Assembly: GCA_022225965.2 (NCBI GenBank)
Contig: JAKJXP020000058.1
Coordinates: 62,001-126,000 of the forward strand
Direction: 5' to 3'
Length of the DNA stretch: 64,000 nt
DNA from: Diatrype stigma
Taxonomy: Eukaryota > Ascomycota > Sordariomycetes > Xylariales > Diatrypaceae
The notes under the pieces were generated by a model, which searched no databases, was not told the DNA's origin, and saw only the letters and a program-made list of their open reading frames with translations. Below, piece after piece: positions 1 to 11,282 of this stretch (the stretch's first letter is position 1; each line of letters opens with the position of its first letter). The position numbers and the translations under genes were made by a program.

Positions 1-1674
1 CGTGGGCGAACATTCTCCTATTAGTGGAAAGATCGGAAGCCCAGGCGGTGACGAGAGCCGGGGTGATGGACACGCACATGCCGATAATGACCCTGTTAAT
101 CCCGACGGCGGTGATGCCGCGCCGGTCAATGTTGGGAAGAATCCCGGCGAGCCCGTTAAAAAAAAGAAAAAACCCAAGAACAAGAGGAAAGGTGGGTTGG
201 CTGGTCACAAGACTGCAAGTGGTTTCGAAGGTTAGTCCTCTATGCAACATGGTGTTGTTCCATCTAACACAGGATAGAATTCTATGCCGACCCTCCTATG
301 ACTCCCACCGAAGCTGCTGAGGAGCAGAGCACTTATCACCAGTAAGGTCATCGCTCCATATTGTCATAGGGTAGAACTAACGACGAATAGTACCCGTTCA
401 ATCTATGAGTAAGGGCATACTCCCTACCTGTTGTGATAGCTCATAATACTAACCAATGTCCAAAGTCGCATTGAGGAATGCATCCAGCGGTACAGAGCGC
501 GCCGCAGATTTGACCAAGAACGGACTCTCATGTTTAACAAGTATCTCTTCATGGGCGGAATTGACTCTCAACCGCGCCAGTTCACCGGCATGGATTCTCA
601 CGCTTTCGGCGATGCCGACAAAGATGAGATTCGCACAATGACGGCTGTAGATTTCATCGGCGGGGCGGGTAGCCGCTTCTTTGAGCTTGGCGATGAAGAT
701 AACTGGGAGATTGACTTCGAGGGTGTCGTCAAGGGCTTTCTGTAAGTCACTTAAAAGCCGATGCATATCATTCGTTTCTAATAAACTATCAAAGGTCGCG
801 CACAGTTTTCGAAACCTACATGTATGACGAGCCAGCCATGGAAAAGGCCGCGGCGCTCGTCAAGAATTTCTTGAATTACGTTCTGACCCATAACGTCTGC
901 CCTGAATATGTGGGCAACATCATGGCGGCCCGCAACATTTGCGACATCGCGTTGCCGGAGATGCGCGCCGTGCACGAGCTGCTGAGCGATCTGCCCGGCA
1001 AGTTCAACAGTGCTGCGACAGCGCTTTTCTGTGGGGAGCGTGCTATCCACGACCTCGATAAGCCGGAAAACTTCAACAAGTTCGTCAACTTCCGCCTCGT
1101 GGTCCTCGAGACTACAACCAACGTGGAGGCCCGCAAGAAGCTCGCTGAACTCGAAGACACCGCCTCCATCCGCGTGGTGGAGACCAAGGAGGAGACGTAC
1201 GAGGTGCTCGATATCGTGCGCCCGCGCCGCAACTACGTGAAAATGCTCGAGGAGCAGCTCGCACAGCAACAGCTGAGCGGCGTGGTGCGGCCGACCGGCC
1301 GTGTGCTCCTGCGGCCCGCCATCATCGCGCACGGCTACGACAACCTGCCCCGGCCTGACGAGATCGACCTGAGCGCAGCCCCGGCCGAGGAGTACCTCGT
1401 CGAGGACGACATCCTCGCCAAGCTGGAACGCGGCATGAAGTTGAAGCTGGTCGTGGGCATGCTCGACATCGGCGGCAGCAGAGGCATACGCTTCATCCAG
1501 GAGGTCCGCGACATCCGCGTATCGTTCGACACCTTCTTGCCCCAGTCCCTCATGGAGCGCTGGAAGGAGCCTGTCCCCAACGATCGCCCGCCGCCTTGCG
1601 CCGCGGACCCCGCCGCTGAGGAGCAGACTGCGAACCCCGCCGCCGCGGCGGATGACAACACGGGTGATGCTTAA
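1..1674 (+). CDS. arb1: Arb1-like Argonaute siRNA chaperone (ARC) complex subunit, 5' partial
   Basis: Arb1 is a subunit of the Argonaute siRNA chaperone complex, which in fission yeast holds duplex siRNA on Argonaute and is needed for heterochromatic RNAi. The reading frame is open from the window edge without an in-frame ATG, so the N-terminus lies upstream. Exons are about 1-230, 278-341, 391-408, 466-741 and 795-1674; the introns (231-277, 342-390, 409-465, 742-794) have GT-AG ends, and intron 3 has a TACTAAC branch site at 447-453. The protein has a basic KKKKKPKNKRKGG tract, then GFEEFYADPPMTP, a RIEECIQRYRARR block and a GGIDSQPRQFTG block, in the order I recall for the fungal Arb1 family. 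The C-terminal part (from about 820) is uninterrupted and ends in an Ala/Pro/Asp-rich tail. Family membership rests on recalled motifs. The very short 18-nt third exon is the least certain boundary. Confidence 0.85.
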
Positions 1675-3364
1675 CTAGGCTGTTTGGCTCTGGCTACTGA
1701 GGCGACTTGATGACTTACACACTCCACGAGTTTATGACTCGATGGTCTGACTTGGTGGTTTTATGATTCCATGATTTAATGAGTTCCACGGCTTGATGAT
1801 TTGAACGACTTGCATGGATTGCCTGGTACCCAGGTAGCTGGATTGACTGATAGATCGATAGACATCCGCCGCGAGGCGAAGTGCCATAGAGACGAATGAA
1901 GACATGATTTGCCCATGGGATTCGTGATACGTTACACAGGGCTTTCTGCTTCCCCAAAGCCCAACGTGCATGAATTGATACCTCCAGAGCAGCCACATAA
2001 TACTATTCAAGCCCGTTGCATCCCTGCATCCCGTGTTCGCGAATCTGATAGATGACCGGGAGAGGCGTCGGGACCGGATCGGATCGTACCAAAGCCACAT
2101 GTCTTAGCTAAAAAGCTATATATAGTGGGCATAGTTACCGTCAAGGCAGGTACCTATTCACAGCTGAAATAAGCAATGCTTTCCGCGTTTCACATCGCAC
2201 AAACCCGTACGGGGCTCGCGATGCATGTCTCAGAACTAGCCACGCAAGTAGGTTACTTATACGCTGGGGGCGTTTTGTGATACCATACCACATCCTACGG
2301 CACTGCCGACGCCACAATAAGTCGTGAAACTTGTCATCGCATTTAGTAAATCAGATATAACGTGGCTCGGAATCGGCAATATTGTCATACAGAAGGAAAG
2401 TATCCATCCCATCCCTAAAAAGTGATATACAATGTGCGCCAAGCCGCTAGTTAGATGCCCATGGCACCCGTCCTCTCCTATTTGGCCCCTATATCATTAT
2501 CGCGGCACGCATTGCATGTCGTGATGGACATAGATGCATGGAGCTTGGTGAATGCGCGTAGACTGGACATTGAGAGTTGCAAGCTCGTACCTACCTAAGT
2601 GGTAGTTATGTAGGTTAGGCAGGTATATATTGCTATATATACCATAAAAGGGGGTCGTAAGGGGAAGGTCTCCACCTAATTGGTCTGTTAAGGGGTAATT
2701 GCCGGCACATGGGCATGAACTTCGACTCGGTAATGTACTAAACCTTTTTTTGTGGTGGTATCTACGGGAAGCGGTTTGGAGATATGATTCAACATAAGGA
2801 CATTGATGTTCTTAGTCAAACCCCCCCCCCCCCCCCTTCTTTTTTTTTTTTTTTTTTTTTTTTTTTTCTTTTTTTTCCCCCCCCTTCTCTCAGCCTTCAA
2901 GATACAGGAGGCAATAGTACTGGAACGTATATACTGAGAAAATCAGTTGATCTGTGAGGAAATGTGGAATGATACTCGTGTGTCCATCATCACCCCTGAA
3001 CACAGTGAATAAGAGGATTTACGCGAATCTTATAGCTTCAACACAACATTTCTTCATATTAATTATCAAACACCCCGAAGTGGTTGTTGTATACATGAAT
3101 GTAAAAGTAAGGTACACCTTCATAAAACCCAACAATATCCCATAGCCTTAAGCTGGTGCCATCCACTCACCTATACCTTCCCCGAGTACACTTCAACATA
3201 GTAACCTTTGGCAGGAGCGCCCATATAAGCTGTAGACTCATTTGTAGGGCGAGTTCTAGACCTGCCATCTCTTCTAAGACGGACCTTTGTTGGTGTCATG
3301 ACTTTATCTCTTTCTGTTCTACTTCATCAAAATCGCTACAGGCTGCTACGCCCATGCATTATTC
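1675..3364. other. intergenic region
   Basis: No convincing gene. Antisense ORFs near 1715-2100 have no coding character. The stretch includes TACCTA/TAGGTA words near 2588-2630 and a C/T homopolymer tract (listed separately). Confidence 0.6.
2821..2885. repeat. homopolymeric C16 / T-rich / C8 tract
   Basis: About 65 nt made almost only of C and T on the plus strand: a run of C, then a nearly pure T run of about 40 nt with two C interruptions, then C again. Such polypyrimidine:polypurine tracts are unstable and prone to length errors in sequencing, so the exact length should not be trusted. Confidence 0.9.
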
Positions 3365-3928
3365 GTGGGAATAGAGTACGAGACTACCACCCAACACATT
3401 ACGTACCGCACGTATATGATACCAACAGACAATACGCTCATCTATATGGGAGACAGAGAAGAGAAAGAGGGCAGCCCGTCCAAACGAGTCAAGCTGAGCC
3501 ACCCGACATCGAGCCGCATGTTCTCCCAGCAAGAAGGTGTCGGAGCCGGAAGTGGGACCGGAAGCGGAGACGGAAGCGGAGACGAAGTCCGCGGCCGTGA
3601 CAGTGGCGGTGGCAGTGATGATAGCGGTGAGGGAAGCTCGCAACAACATGCCACTGCCAGCGAACAAACAACCCATCCGATAATCGAGAACCAACCCGAG
3701 CAGGAGCAGGAGCAGGAGCATGAGCAGATGCAGCAGCCAGCGCCGGCGCCAGAGCCGGAGCCGGAGGAGGAAGAAGGCGGTCCATCCGAGCCGAGGACCG
3801 AGAACAGCCGCGAGAGCACCGGCGACGTCGAACAGCGCCGGGGACGGGGGAACCCGCCCAACTCACCCGAAACCGACGCCGTCATGGACGACGAGGCGAT
3901 GGACGCCGACGACCAGAGCGATGACTAG
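3365..3928 (+). CDS. hypothetical acidic, low-complexity protein
   Basis: An open frame of 187 codons. I do not recognise it. The N-terminal third contains a basic SPSKRVKLS segment resembling a monopartite nuclear localisation signal (about residues 37-46). It is followed by Gly/Ser repeats, a Glu/Gln-rich stretch (about 117-140), and an acidic C-terminus ending in DDEAMDADDQSDD. Alternative Met codons at about 3416 and 3446 could be the real start, and an upstream exon cannot be excluded. The opposite strand is also open here because of GC-rich repeats, but the plus frame gives an ordered charge pattern and a plausible NLS. It converges with the minus-strand ORF at 4672-6246. Could be an orphan gene or a non-coding GC-rich stretch. 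Confidence 0.4.
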   Translation: MGIEYETTTQHITYRTYMIPTDNTLIYMGDREEKEGSPSKRVKLSHPTSSRMFSQQEGVGAGSGTGSGDGSGDEVRGRDSGGGSDDSGEGSSQQHATASEQTTHPIIENQPEQEQEQEHEQMQQPAPAPEPEPEEEEGGPSEPRTENSRESTGDVEQRRGRGNPPNSPETDAVMDDEAMDADDQSDD

Positions 3929-4671
3929 GACTCCTCGTCGCCCAGCTCGGCCGGCTCTGACGGCTCTGACGGCTCCGGCGGCCAGTAGAGCTCCCCCGAG
4001 CGCAGTCACCCCGGAACCCCTGAGAGCCCTCCTTGATTGAGGCTTGTGAGTGAGTCGTGGATGGGAGAGTCGGTTGCAAACTTGGTGTGGTACTGCAGTC
4101 GGTATTGGGAATAAACCCCGGAACTTTGGAACGATATACCGTACATGGATAAGGGCTGTTGTTGAAGGGCTGTCCGTGCTGTCCTTGGGTAGGACTGTCT
4201 TGATCATAGGATTGTGTCGGGATGATGGAACTTCGGCTTCTTATTGGTAGATTAGGGGACTACTGGACATCATCAGTGCGGAACAACAAAGGGGAGCAAA
4301 GGATAAAGGGGAATAGCAGGTTATGGTTGGTTGATACTGTATAGAGAACATCGAATATGTCAGTAACCTCCGCCATTTCGGCCCGGGCTCGGAAGAAGCT
4401 TTCGTATGATAGTCATTCAGAAGAGAGAATACTAGTAGGTGTTTTGGGGAGAAAGAAATGCATCGACAGGTGATGAACTCTCATGTGTGGTTTTCTCCTG
4501 ATTCATCCTACCCTACGTGACACCCAAGAGAAACTATGGCATCGCTAATCGAAATGAGACAAGCCCCTATTTCGTACCCACTCTTCTTTATTGCTCGTAC
4601 TACAACCTGGTGTGGACCTATTCCCTTAACTATCTAGGTAGCTTCTTCCTTCCCTTCTCTAACAGTTGGAT
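3929..4671. other. intergenic region between convergent ORFs
   Basis: About 740 nt between the 3' ends of two convergent ORFs. Repeated GGCTCTGAC units follow the upstream stop (about 3950-3975). I see no gene or RNA. Confidence 0.5.
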
Positions 4672-6246
4672 CTAGTCTCCAACTGTATACTCCGACATAT
4701 AGTCCTCGTCATCGTCTTCGTATTCATCTCCGTATCCATCCTCGTCTTCATCATCTAGATCTGACTCACCATACAGCGTCGCCTCGTCAGAATCTACTCC
4801 CTGGTCACCAGCGCCCCGTAGCCACTCAAGAGCCGGGGCCGGAGCCGGAGCCGGAGCCGCTGTCGGGCTCGGCGGGTTGCGGAGGAACACAGGCTCCGGC
4901 GCGCTGCAGCGGTACCGGATCCCGGACTCCGGAGTAGACGGACTACGGGTATATTTGGTTGGTGCCCACTCGGGCGGACTGCGGTTGAACGCCACCTCCC
5001 TCTGCCCGGACCTTGACCCCGGGCCTGCCGTGATTGCTGCTGTGCCTGTGCCTGTGCCTACACCCATACTTATATTCGCGCCCATGCCTATACCCGTGCC
5101 TCTCGCATCGGCACCAGCGGTGAGTGGACTGCCTTGTGTGAAAGGGTTCGTCCAAACTATTGGTTGTTCGTACACCGTTTCGAAAAGTGGCATTTTCGCT
5201 GCTTTGGGAAGCGCGAGGACGATCGATCCGCGGGGTCCTGCTGTCGTCTCTGGTGTTGTCGATGCTGCTTGGACGGGCTTTGGAGTTGCTGGTTGAGCGG
5301 GTGTTGCTGCTACTGGTTGGATGGGCTGACCAGGCGACCGCGGTCCTGCGGGCTGGATGAGGTGCCTTACAGGCCGAGGAAATTCTCCCATAGGCCGGGC
5401 AGGTTGTACCATAAGTTGAGCAGGCAGCCCTATAGGCTCGTTGGGCTGCTCAAGCCGTCCCTGGACCTGCGCTGCTTGCGCGGCTTGTCGTTGCTCAGCA
5501 GGTACCTCCCGGGCCCCCTGCAGCGACCGGACCTGGCCGCAGGCCATATAGGTATACCGATCGAGGTCGGCGGGGGCCCTCCGTCCGTGATATTGGTTGG
5601 AGCCGCGCTCGTATCGCTGTCGCATCTGCGGACCGAGATCGGCCATCGTCTGCGCGAAGGCGGCCAGGCTGAACTGCGCATACAGCGCGACGCGTGACTG
5701 CACCGGGCTCCCCGCGGCGACGTTGGAGGTGTTCAGGTTCCGCTCGAATCGTTGGCGGAAGTCGAGGTCTTGCTCCTCGGCTGCTGAGTACTGCTTTGGC
5801 TGCCGTTGCTGTTGCTGTTCCCCATGGCGTTCCCGGTGACGTCCGTCGTGTTGTACCCCGTATCGTTCTTTGTGCCTTTCCTCGTGTCGTTCCCTGTGTT
5901 GTTTCCCGTGTAATTCTCCATGCCGTCCCCCGTGCCGTTTCACCTTCGGCTTCTCCTTCGGCTTCTCCCTCGTCTTCTCCGGCTTCGGCTTCGGTTTCAG
6001 CTGGTCCGGGTTGGGTCTGACTCTGGGACAGATGGTGCAGTCCGGAAGATTACACCTATCGTCCGCGCTGGGTATTATGATGATGGATCCCAACTGCACT
6101 GTGTTGCATAGAATGGCGCCATTTTCCCATAGGTTGGCACGGTTCGGGGGAGTAGTGGAGGTGTAGTCAGCGGGCGCACTTCGACAGCGGCACCAGTGCC
6201 ATACACGTCGCCCACAAGGGTACGCTAAAGGGAGATACCAACACAT
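4672..6246 (-). CDS. hypothetical protein with His/Arg-rich repeat and acidic C-terminus
   Basis: A single open frame of 524 codons that I cannot assign to a family. In order: a Cys/Trp-rich N-terminus (maybe not translated), a CNLPDCTICP segment (about 68-77), a Lys/Pro-rich stretch (KPKPKPEKTREKPKEKPK, about 84-101), a His/Arg/Glu-rich imperfect repeat (RHGE/RHRE-like units, about 104-145), a Gln/Pro-rich middle, a Pro-Ala run (about 468-480), and a C-terminus dominated by Asp, Glu and Tyr. The length of stop-free frame in a region without uniformly high GC favours a real gene. A shorter start after the Cys/Trp-rich segment is possible. There is no signal peptide or membrane segment. Confidence 0.55.
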   Translation of the reverse strand: MCWYLPLAYPCGRRVWHWCRCRSAPADYTSTTPPNRANLWENGAILCNTVQLGSIIIIPSADDRCNLPDCTICPRVRPNPDQLKPKPKPEKTREKPKEKPKVKRHGGRHGELHGKQHRERHEERHKERYGVQHDGRHRERHGEQQQQRQPKQYSAAEEQDLDFRQRFERNLNTSNVAAGSPVQSRVALYAQFSLAAFAQTMADLGPQMRQRYERGSNQYHGRRAPADLDRYTYMACGQVRSLQGAREVPAEQRQAAQAAQVQGRLEQPNEPIGLPAQLMVQPARPMGEFPRPVRHLIQPAGPRSPGQPIQPVAATPAQPATPKPVQAASTTPETTAGPRGSIVLALPKAAKMPLFETVYEQPIVWTNPFTQGSPLTAGADARGTGIGMGANISMGVGTGTGTAAITAGPGSRSGQREVAFNRSPPEWAPTKYTRSPSTPESGIRYRCSAPEPVFLRNPPSPTAAPAPAPAPALEWLRGAGDQGVDSDEATLYGESDLDDEDEDGYGDEYEDDDEDYMSEYTVGD

Positions 6247-7487
6247 TGCGATTTATGCGAAACGATATAGCTTGACGTGGTTGCAACGTGGAGTACCATG
6301 GGTTCCTTTGAGACATGATCCTAAACAAAACGACAATGGGCTTTATACATACTGCTCACAGACCACAGGTACAAGAGACCTTCAGTTGAAGGACCTGTGA
6401 TGACTGGCATTAGCGTTAAATGGCATGGAATCGTTCAGTACCACAAGGGTTATGCTATTGTGTTGAGGAATCACAGGCATGCTTGAGCATATAACTACCT
6501 CTGCTTTGAGGTTTCTCAAGTGCTACACAGTCATTCCAACAGGGAGAAAACTGGAAGCTAGGCCCCATACCATGACTTGAAGAATCCTTTGTTGATATGA
6601 GAGCTAGTCACCGATGATACACTCTCGCCATCAGTAGCTACATTGGGATGGGTATTGCACAGCGATGTAGTGGACTTCGGGACGAAGCGATACGGTGAAT
6701 CACAAGTACATAGAGGTATGTGACACATGAACAAACGGGTGGTCTCTTTTGTTGTTAAGCTTGTAGGAATGGCGTTTGGGTGTTATGGAAGCCTGCAACT
6801 TACAGTTTTGCAGTCAATCGATGGTGTCCTCTATCTGCCTTCTGGGAATAGAATCAAGGATTCACTCGAAAACTTCTGCGTGTCCTGTTATGCTCGCTCT
6901 TCTTTTGCAAGGCAAATCGTTGCTTTGCGGTGATCTACCTCTTCATATCGTCGGCAGGTCTCAACAATGCACAACTTTTCATGCCAGCATTTCTATTACT
7001 TGATGGCTAAGCGTTACCGTCTCGCTAGAACCTCAGGTCAGGGTGGTGTTGTCCACATATTGTGGCACAAGAGACAGCCTGACGATAAATCATATGTATA
7101 ATTTACGGCGTATTGTGAGTCATATACTTGGCCTTCGTATTCCTTAACAACGATGGTACCTGGAGAGGTGATCATCAATCAAAGAGATATTTTCTGTAGC
7201 ACGGGAGGCGTGCGAGGGTATAACAACGCCTGTATTTCCGAAGACATAAACTTGTGAATGAGCCTAGTTTTCCCTATTCCTAATACAACAGTAACAAACG
7301 TTGCCATGAACTCCTCACAGGCCTGTCTGGCTGCCCCCTTTCTATTCATACAGTTGAGTGACTTTCATGCTGATCGATCCTTCATCCACATGCATGTAAT
7401 GTGGTCTGGTTGATTGTGTACTTGTTCTTGTGGATACAAGGTAAGTGAAGTAATCGTAACATAGACAACTTGGACGACCTGGACGAT
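6247..7487. other. intergenic region
   Basis: About 1.2 kb between the 5' end of the minus-strand ORF ending at 6246 and the 3' end of the F-box gene. Only short ORFs without coding character (for example 6727-6933). No repeat or RNA gene seen. Confidence 0.5.
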
Positions 7488-8792
7488 TCAGACGATCCAC
7501 TTCAGATTGGTGAGGGTGGTCATTTTCTTATCATACGCATACTCCGCAGCCCATTCAAACCGAGGTATGATCACATTACGAAGAACTTGCCCGACCTGTA
7601 TGCTGCGAAGTTTAGGCCACTCTTCGTACATAATCTTGTAGATTTCCAGGCCCACATCCTGCGCACGAAGCTGGAAGGAGAAAAGGGTCAGTCGCTCCAA
7701 GGAGTAAGGCAGTGCCTGGGTGAGCGGGAGTTCAGGATCGTCGGATCGGAAAGACTCGAAGACATCAAGCCAGATATTGAGTGTACGTAGTTCGGTCAGG
7801 CTTTGTAGTGAGCCTATGGAGCGTCCGTCGGACCGGGTTTGGCGATGTTCATCGCACTGCTTCAGTTCCAGTTCCCTGAGGTTTTGCCCGTGCGCTCGGA
7901 GGGTATCGCCCAAAAGCCCAAGGTCGACCGAGAACACGTGTCGACGTGGGCAGGGCCAATGGATGCGCAAGGACTGTAGATTGGGGCTTTGGGTCAACAA
8001 CTTGTCGATGCACTCTGCATGGACCGTAACGCTAGAGAGGAGCACACTGCGAAGGTTCGGGTATTGGAATCTAGCGTCTAGGTCCCACCAGACGTTGCAG
8101 GAGGGCGAATATTGGGTGACATTGCATGGCGCAGAGACGCGAACTACTTCCTCAAGCGTTGGCTGCAGCGCTTTCTGGACGCCCATGGGGTTTTCCATGT
8201 CCATGAATCTAGGACTGTCGTATATGGCTATCTTTCGCAACTTCGGCACACGCACAAGCCCAGCCCTTCCGTCGAAGAATATCGACACAAGGTCATCTGA
8301 AATGGGATTGGACTCGTATTTCAGGAGCTGGAGGTTTGGAAGGAACAGAAGGAATGTCACTACCTCAACTCCTACGTCTTTGGGATCCGGCCCTGGAGCC
8401 CGGACCGCTCGCTTAAGGAAAAGCTCCAACCTCTGTGTGAAGTCCATATTTATCAAACCTTGCCTGTCGATGGAATTGAGGGCTAAAAATAGGTCCTCCC
8501 AGTAGACGTCAGTTGGGGTGAGGTCGATGGCGTTCACAAGCTCTCCTAGCTTAGGGAGCTGCCGTAGGGTTGTCAGAAGCTTGACCGAGGTTGCTGGTAT
8601 GGTATGGTAGAGCAACGGTAGGGCCACTCGTCTGAAATGCTTGGAAGCTCGTGACGCGTGCGACAGAGTGAGCTGTCCAATGGCATTGTCCTTGCAGTGC
8701 TCTTCGTGGTCTTCATCGAATCCGTTTATCTCGAACCGAGGCTGAAAGTACGAGAGGATCTGCTGTAGGATCTCGGGAGGAATGGAAGGCAT
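7488..8792 (-). CDS. F-box protein with leucine-rich C-terminal region
   Basis: Predicted substrate-recognition subunit of an SCF ubiquitin ligase. The N-terminus MPSIPPEILQQILSYF is a typical F-box opening, followed by ASRASKHFRRVALPLLYHTI, which matches the second half of fungal F-boxes. The rest has spaced Leu-rich segments (for example LRSVLLSSVTV and LQSLRIHWP) like degenerate LRRs. It is a single exon of 434 aa. An ATG at 8834 would add 14 residues, but a TATATAAA element (minus strand, 8846-8853) lies only 12 nt upstream of that ATG and 54 nt upstream of the one at 8792, so I chose 8792. The target is unknown. Filamentous fungi carry many such paralogues. Confidence 0.8.
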   Translation of the reverse strand: MPSIPPEILQQILSYFQPRFEINGFDEDHEEHCKDNAIGQLTLSHASRASKHFRRVALPLLYHTIPATSVKLLTTLRQLPKLGELVNAIDLTPTDVYWEDLFLALNSIDRQGLINMDFTQRLELFLKRAVRAPGPDPKDVGVEVVTFLLFLPNLQLLKYESNPISDDLVSIFFDGRAGLVRVPKLRKIAIYDSPRFMDMENPMGVQKALQPTLEEVVRVSAPCNVTQYSPSCNVWWDLDARFQYPNLRSVLLSSVTVHAECIDKLLTQSPNLQSLRIHWPCPRRHVFSVDLGLLGDTLRAHGQNLRELELKQCDEHRQTRSDGRSIGSLQSLTELRTLNIWLDVFESFRSDDPELPLTQALPYSLERLTLFSFQLRAQDVGLEIYKIMYEEWPKLRSIQVGQVLRNVIIPRFEWAAEYAYDKKMTTLTNLKWIV

Positions 8793-8845
8793 CTTGAACG
8801 AAGACTGCCAAAGACGAAAGTGCGTGTGTGCCAATAGAGATCGTG

Positions 8846-8853
8846 TTTATATA
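8846..8853 (-). promoter_or_regulatory. TATA box of the F-box gene
   Basis: TATATAAA on the minus strand, 54 nt upstream of the chosen ATG at 8792. The spacing fits a fungal core promoter. Confidence 0.5.
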
Positions 8854-10161
8854 CTGACGGCGGGCTGAGGAAGTTCAAGCGCAATCCCTGATGCGATGGG
8901 GGGAAGCGGTGGATGGAAGGAGGACTGTCGGTAGAAGAAGGAGAGGTTGTAGGCAGTGGGAAGTCGCGTTCAGATTCTACATCGACGATAACAGAACGCG
9001 GGAACAGACAGTTGTAGAAGTAGAGGGTGTGATAGAAGAAAGCAGTAGTCTAGAAGAGGTGAACGGTGATGGGAAACGAAGCAGTACTGCCAGCACAACG
9101 CGTCACCAAGCGGTGTTGTTGTTGCTGCTGTTGCTGTTTCTGTTGCTGTTGTCGCTGTTGCTGAAGAAGGAACAGAAACCAACACCGTATGCAGAGAGAA
9201 TGTGAAGGTGCCGGCTTGGGAAAATCCGCTGTTGTAGCAAGGGATCAGTCGGTTCCGACGAGGTACTGATTCCTAGCCCGTCGATAACACGCCTTGGCTG
9301 ATTTCCTAATATTGATAATTAGGTCTGGAAGTACTGGGTTACCAATGGCCACGTTAAAGGCTGCCTATGTACTCGGTACAGAACTGCATGGTATCCTAAC
9401 ATGATGGTAGGTAGACTACGACACTCGTAGTACTGGCCCAGTCGCCTTACTACCGTCTAACAAAATCAACAGGTACCTGCCTAGGGAAGACAGTTTACTC
9501 TGGTAATAGGTACAGGAACCAGGATGTCCTTTAACTACATAGCAAGGTAGATAACCAAACACTTCAACGCGCGGTAGTATATCGTGCTATTAGGGCAGGA
9601 CCCCTTTGATCCACACAGTTCTTGCCATGGATGATATGTCCTTTGAGGGCCTTGGACATTTACGTTCTCCGTGCTGCATTTCAGTTATAAACATGCTGCC
9701 CCGAATAATGGACCGGAAGCTAGGAATCGACGTTCACGATGGCGTACTTGAGGAACGCTCGACCTCCCTATGTCTTGATAAAGGGGGCGACAAAGAGGGT
9801 TGTCCATGGCCCTGCTAGAAAGCAAGATTATTGGCGGTATATCCAGGGCTATATATTTTCTATCCCCAATAGGATACACAGTAAGACACGTCAATGGGAT
9901 TGCTATTTTCCCATGCCCAGGGTCGTTTTCACCCATAGCAAGAATATCAGCTTAGGGTTGCTTGTATGTATTAACAACTGGCTAGGTGCTTGTCATCTTT
10001 GTTGTGCTTTTTCAGACAAATAATGTGATTTCTAGATCACAATGTCATTTGTTTTGAATGAAGGACCTGTTTGCCTGCGCGTGATATATATCTCAAGCAA
10101 ATAAGCTTCAGCTATCACAGCTACCGATAAAACGTGATGTAGATTCTCTCCCATAACTGGC
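8854..10161. other. intergenic region with CTG/TTG microsatellite
   Basis: About 1.3 kb between the F-box gene promoter and the 3' end of the histidinol-phosphatase gene. A CTG/TTG-type trinucleotide repeat lies at about 9112-9165 and makes spurious Leu-rich ORFs. No other gene seen. Confidence 0.5.
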
Positions 10162-11282
10162 TTATTGCCACTTGCTAACAACCTCTTTGATCGATGCAAT
10201 TGGGACTTCCTTCTTAACTATGGTTGATTTCTGGTCCCCAGTCGTGCCCGGATGTGGATGTCTCTCCAGTGTGAATACACTGGAGACTCCAAGACTCGTC
10301 AGGAAGTCCAATGCCCTTCCGTAGTTCGTGCCTACCTGGGCTATTCCGTGGCTGTCGTCAGAAAGGGTGAACTGGCCGCCTAGCTTGATCCATTCCTGCA
10401 AGTGTATTGTTAGAACCCAACGGGACATGAGTATAGAAAGTTGAGGGAACAAAGGACCAAGTCATCTCTAAAATTCGGGTCATCTCACCTTGGCGATAAT
10501 CCGACAGGGGTAGGGTTCTTGTAGCCCCTTGCGCAACGCACTGGAATTGCACTCCAGCCAACCTTCATAGCTAGCAACAAACTCCAGGTTTCTCATGATG
10601 CGCTCCCACACCCCCTTCCACTCCCTGACATCGAAGCCCGGGTTGCTGCTCAGCAGGCGGATCAGGTCGAAGTGGCCCACGATCCGAGGCCGCAGAGCCT
10701 GCAGCATCTCGAACTGCTCATCGTAGTACCGCTCGTACATCTCCTCCTCGGTGCTGCCGGCCGCCTCGAGGGCCTTGCGGTAGTACGCCGCGTCGTAGTC
10801 TATGGGAACGCCCTTGACATGGTGCAGACTGCCGATAAAGTAGTCGATGCTGGGGTGCGACGAGAGGGACTCGATCAGGGGCCCATATGCCGAGCGCATC
10901 CACTCGCCCTCGAAGCCGATCAGGATGTGCAGTTGCGACGCGTAGGCTTCCTGTAGCCGCTTGGCTTCCACCAAGTACGCTTCATGTCTTGGTGCCAAGA
11001 CGGCAAGAGAAGCCTCTGGGTCGTCGAGCTGGAGGATGTTGTTAGTGAGGAGTGCTGAGGAGGGGGAAGCTGGGAGGGAGCTGGGAAGAAGAATATTCAG
11101 CGGATGGCTAGATGACTTGCCTCTTCAGGGTACAAGTCCTCGAGGTGGGTTCGAGGCATGTGCTCCGTAAGACCAATCGTTGTGTAGCCTATGCTGATGG
11201 CGTGCTTTATGACATCTTCCAGCTGGTCTTTGGCATGGCCAGGGCAGAACTGCCCAGAGTGGGAGTGCATTGTGAACGCCAT
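10162..11282 (-). CDS. his2: histidinol-phosphatase (PHP family), histidine biosynthesis
   Basis: Removes phosphate from L-histidinol phosphate, the penultimate route to histidine; cytosolic. The gene has three exons: 11121-11282, 10489-11028 and 10395-10162, giving 311 aa in continuous phase. The N-terminus MAFTMHSHSGQFCPGH carries the PHP-domain HxH motif. GLTEHMPR, a GFEGEW block, the SLHHVKGVPID segment, GHFDLIRL and the C-terminal SDDSHG metal-ligand motif follow in family order. Intron 2 (10396-10488) is GT-AG with a TTCTAAC branch site. Intron 1 (11029-11120) begins GCAAGT and ends CAG, a GC-AG intron, with a CACTAAC branch site. The length is close to yeast His2 (about 335 aa). The ATG at 11282 is the first to give the family N-terminus. 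Confidence 0.92.

Noticed and set aside
3442..3885. minus-strand Cys/Ser/Pro frame of 147 codons
   Set aside because: Complement of Gly/Ser/Glu repeats in the plus-strand ORF; no motif.
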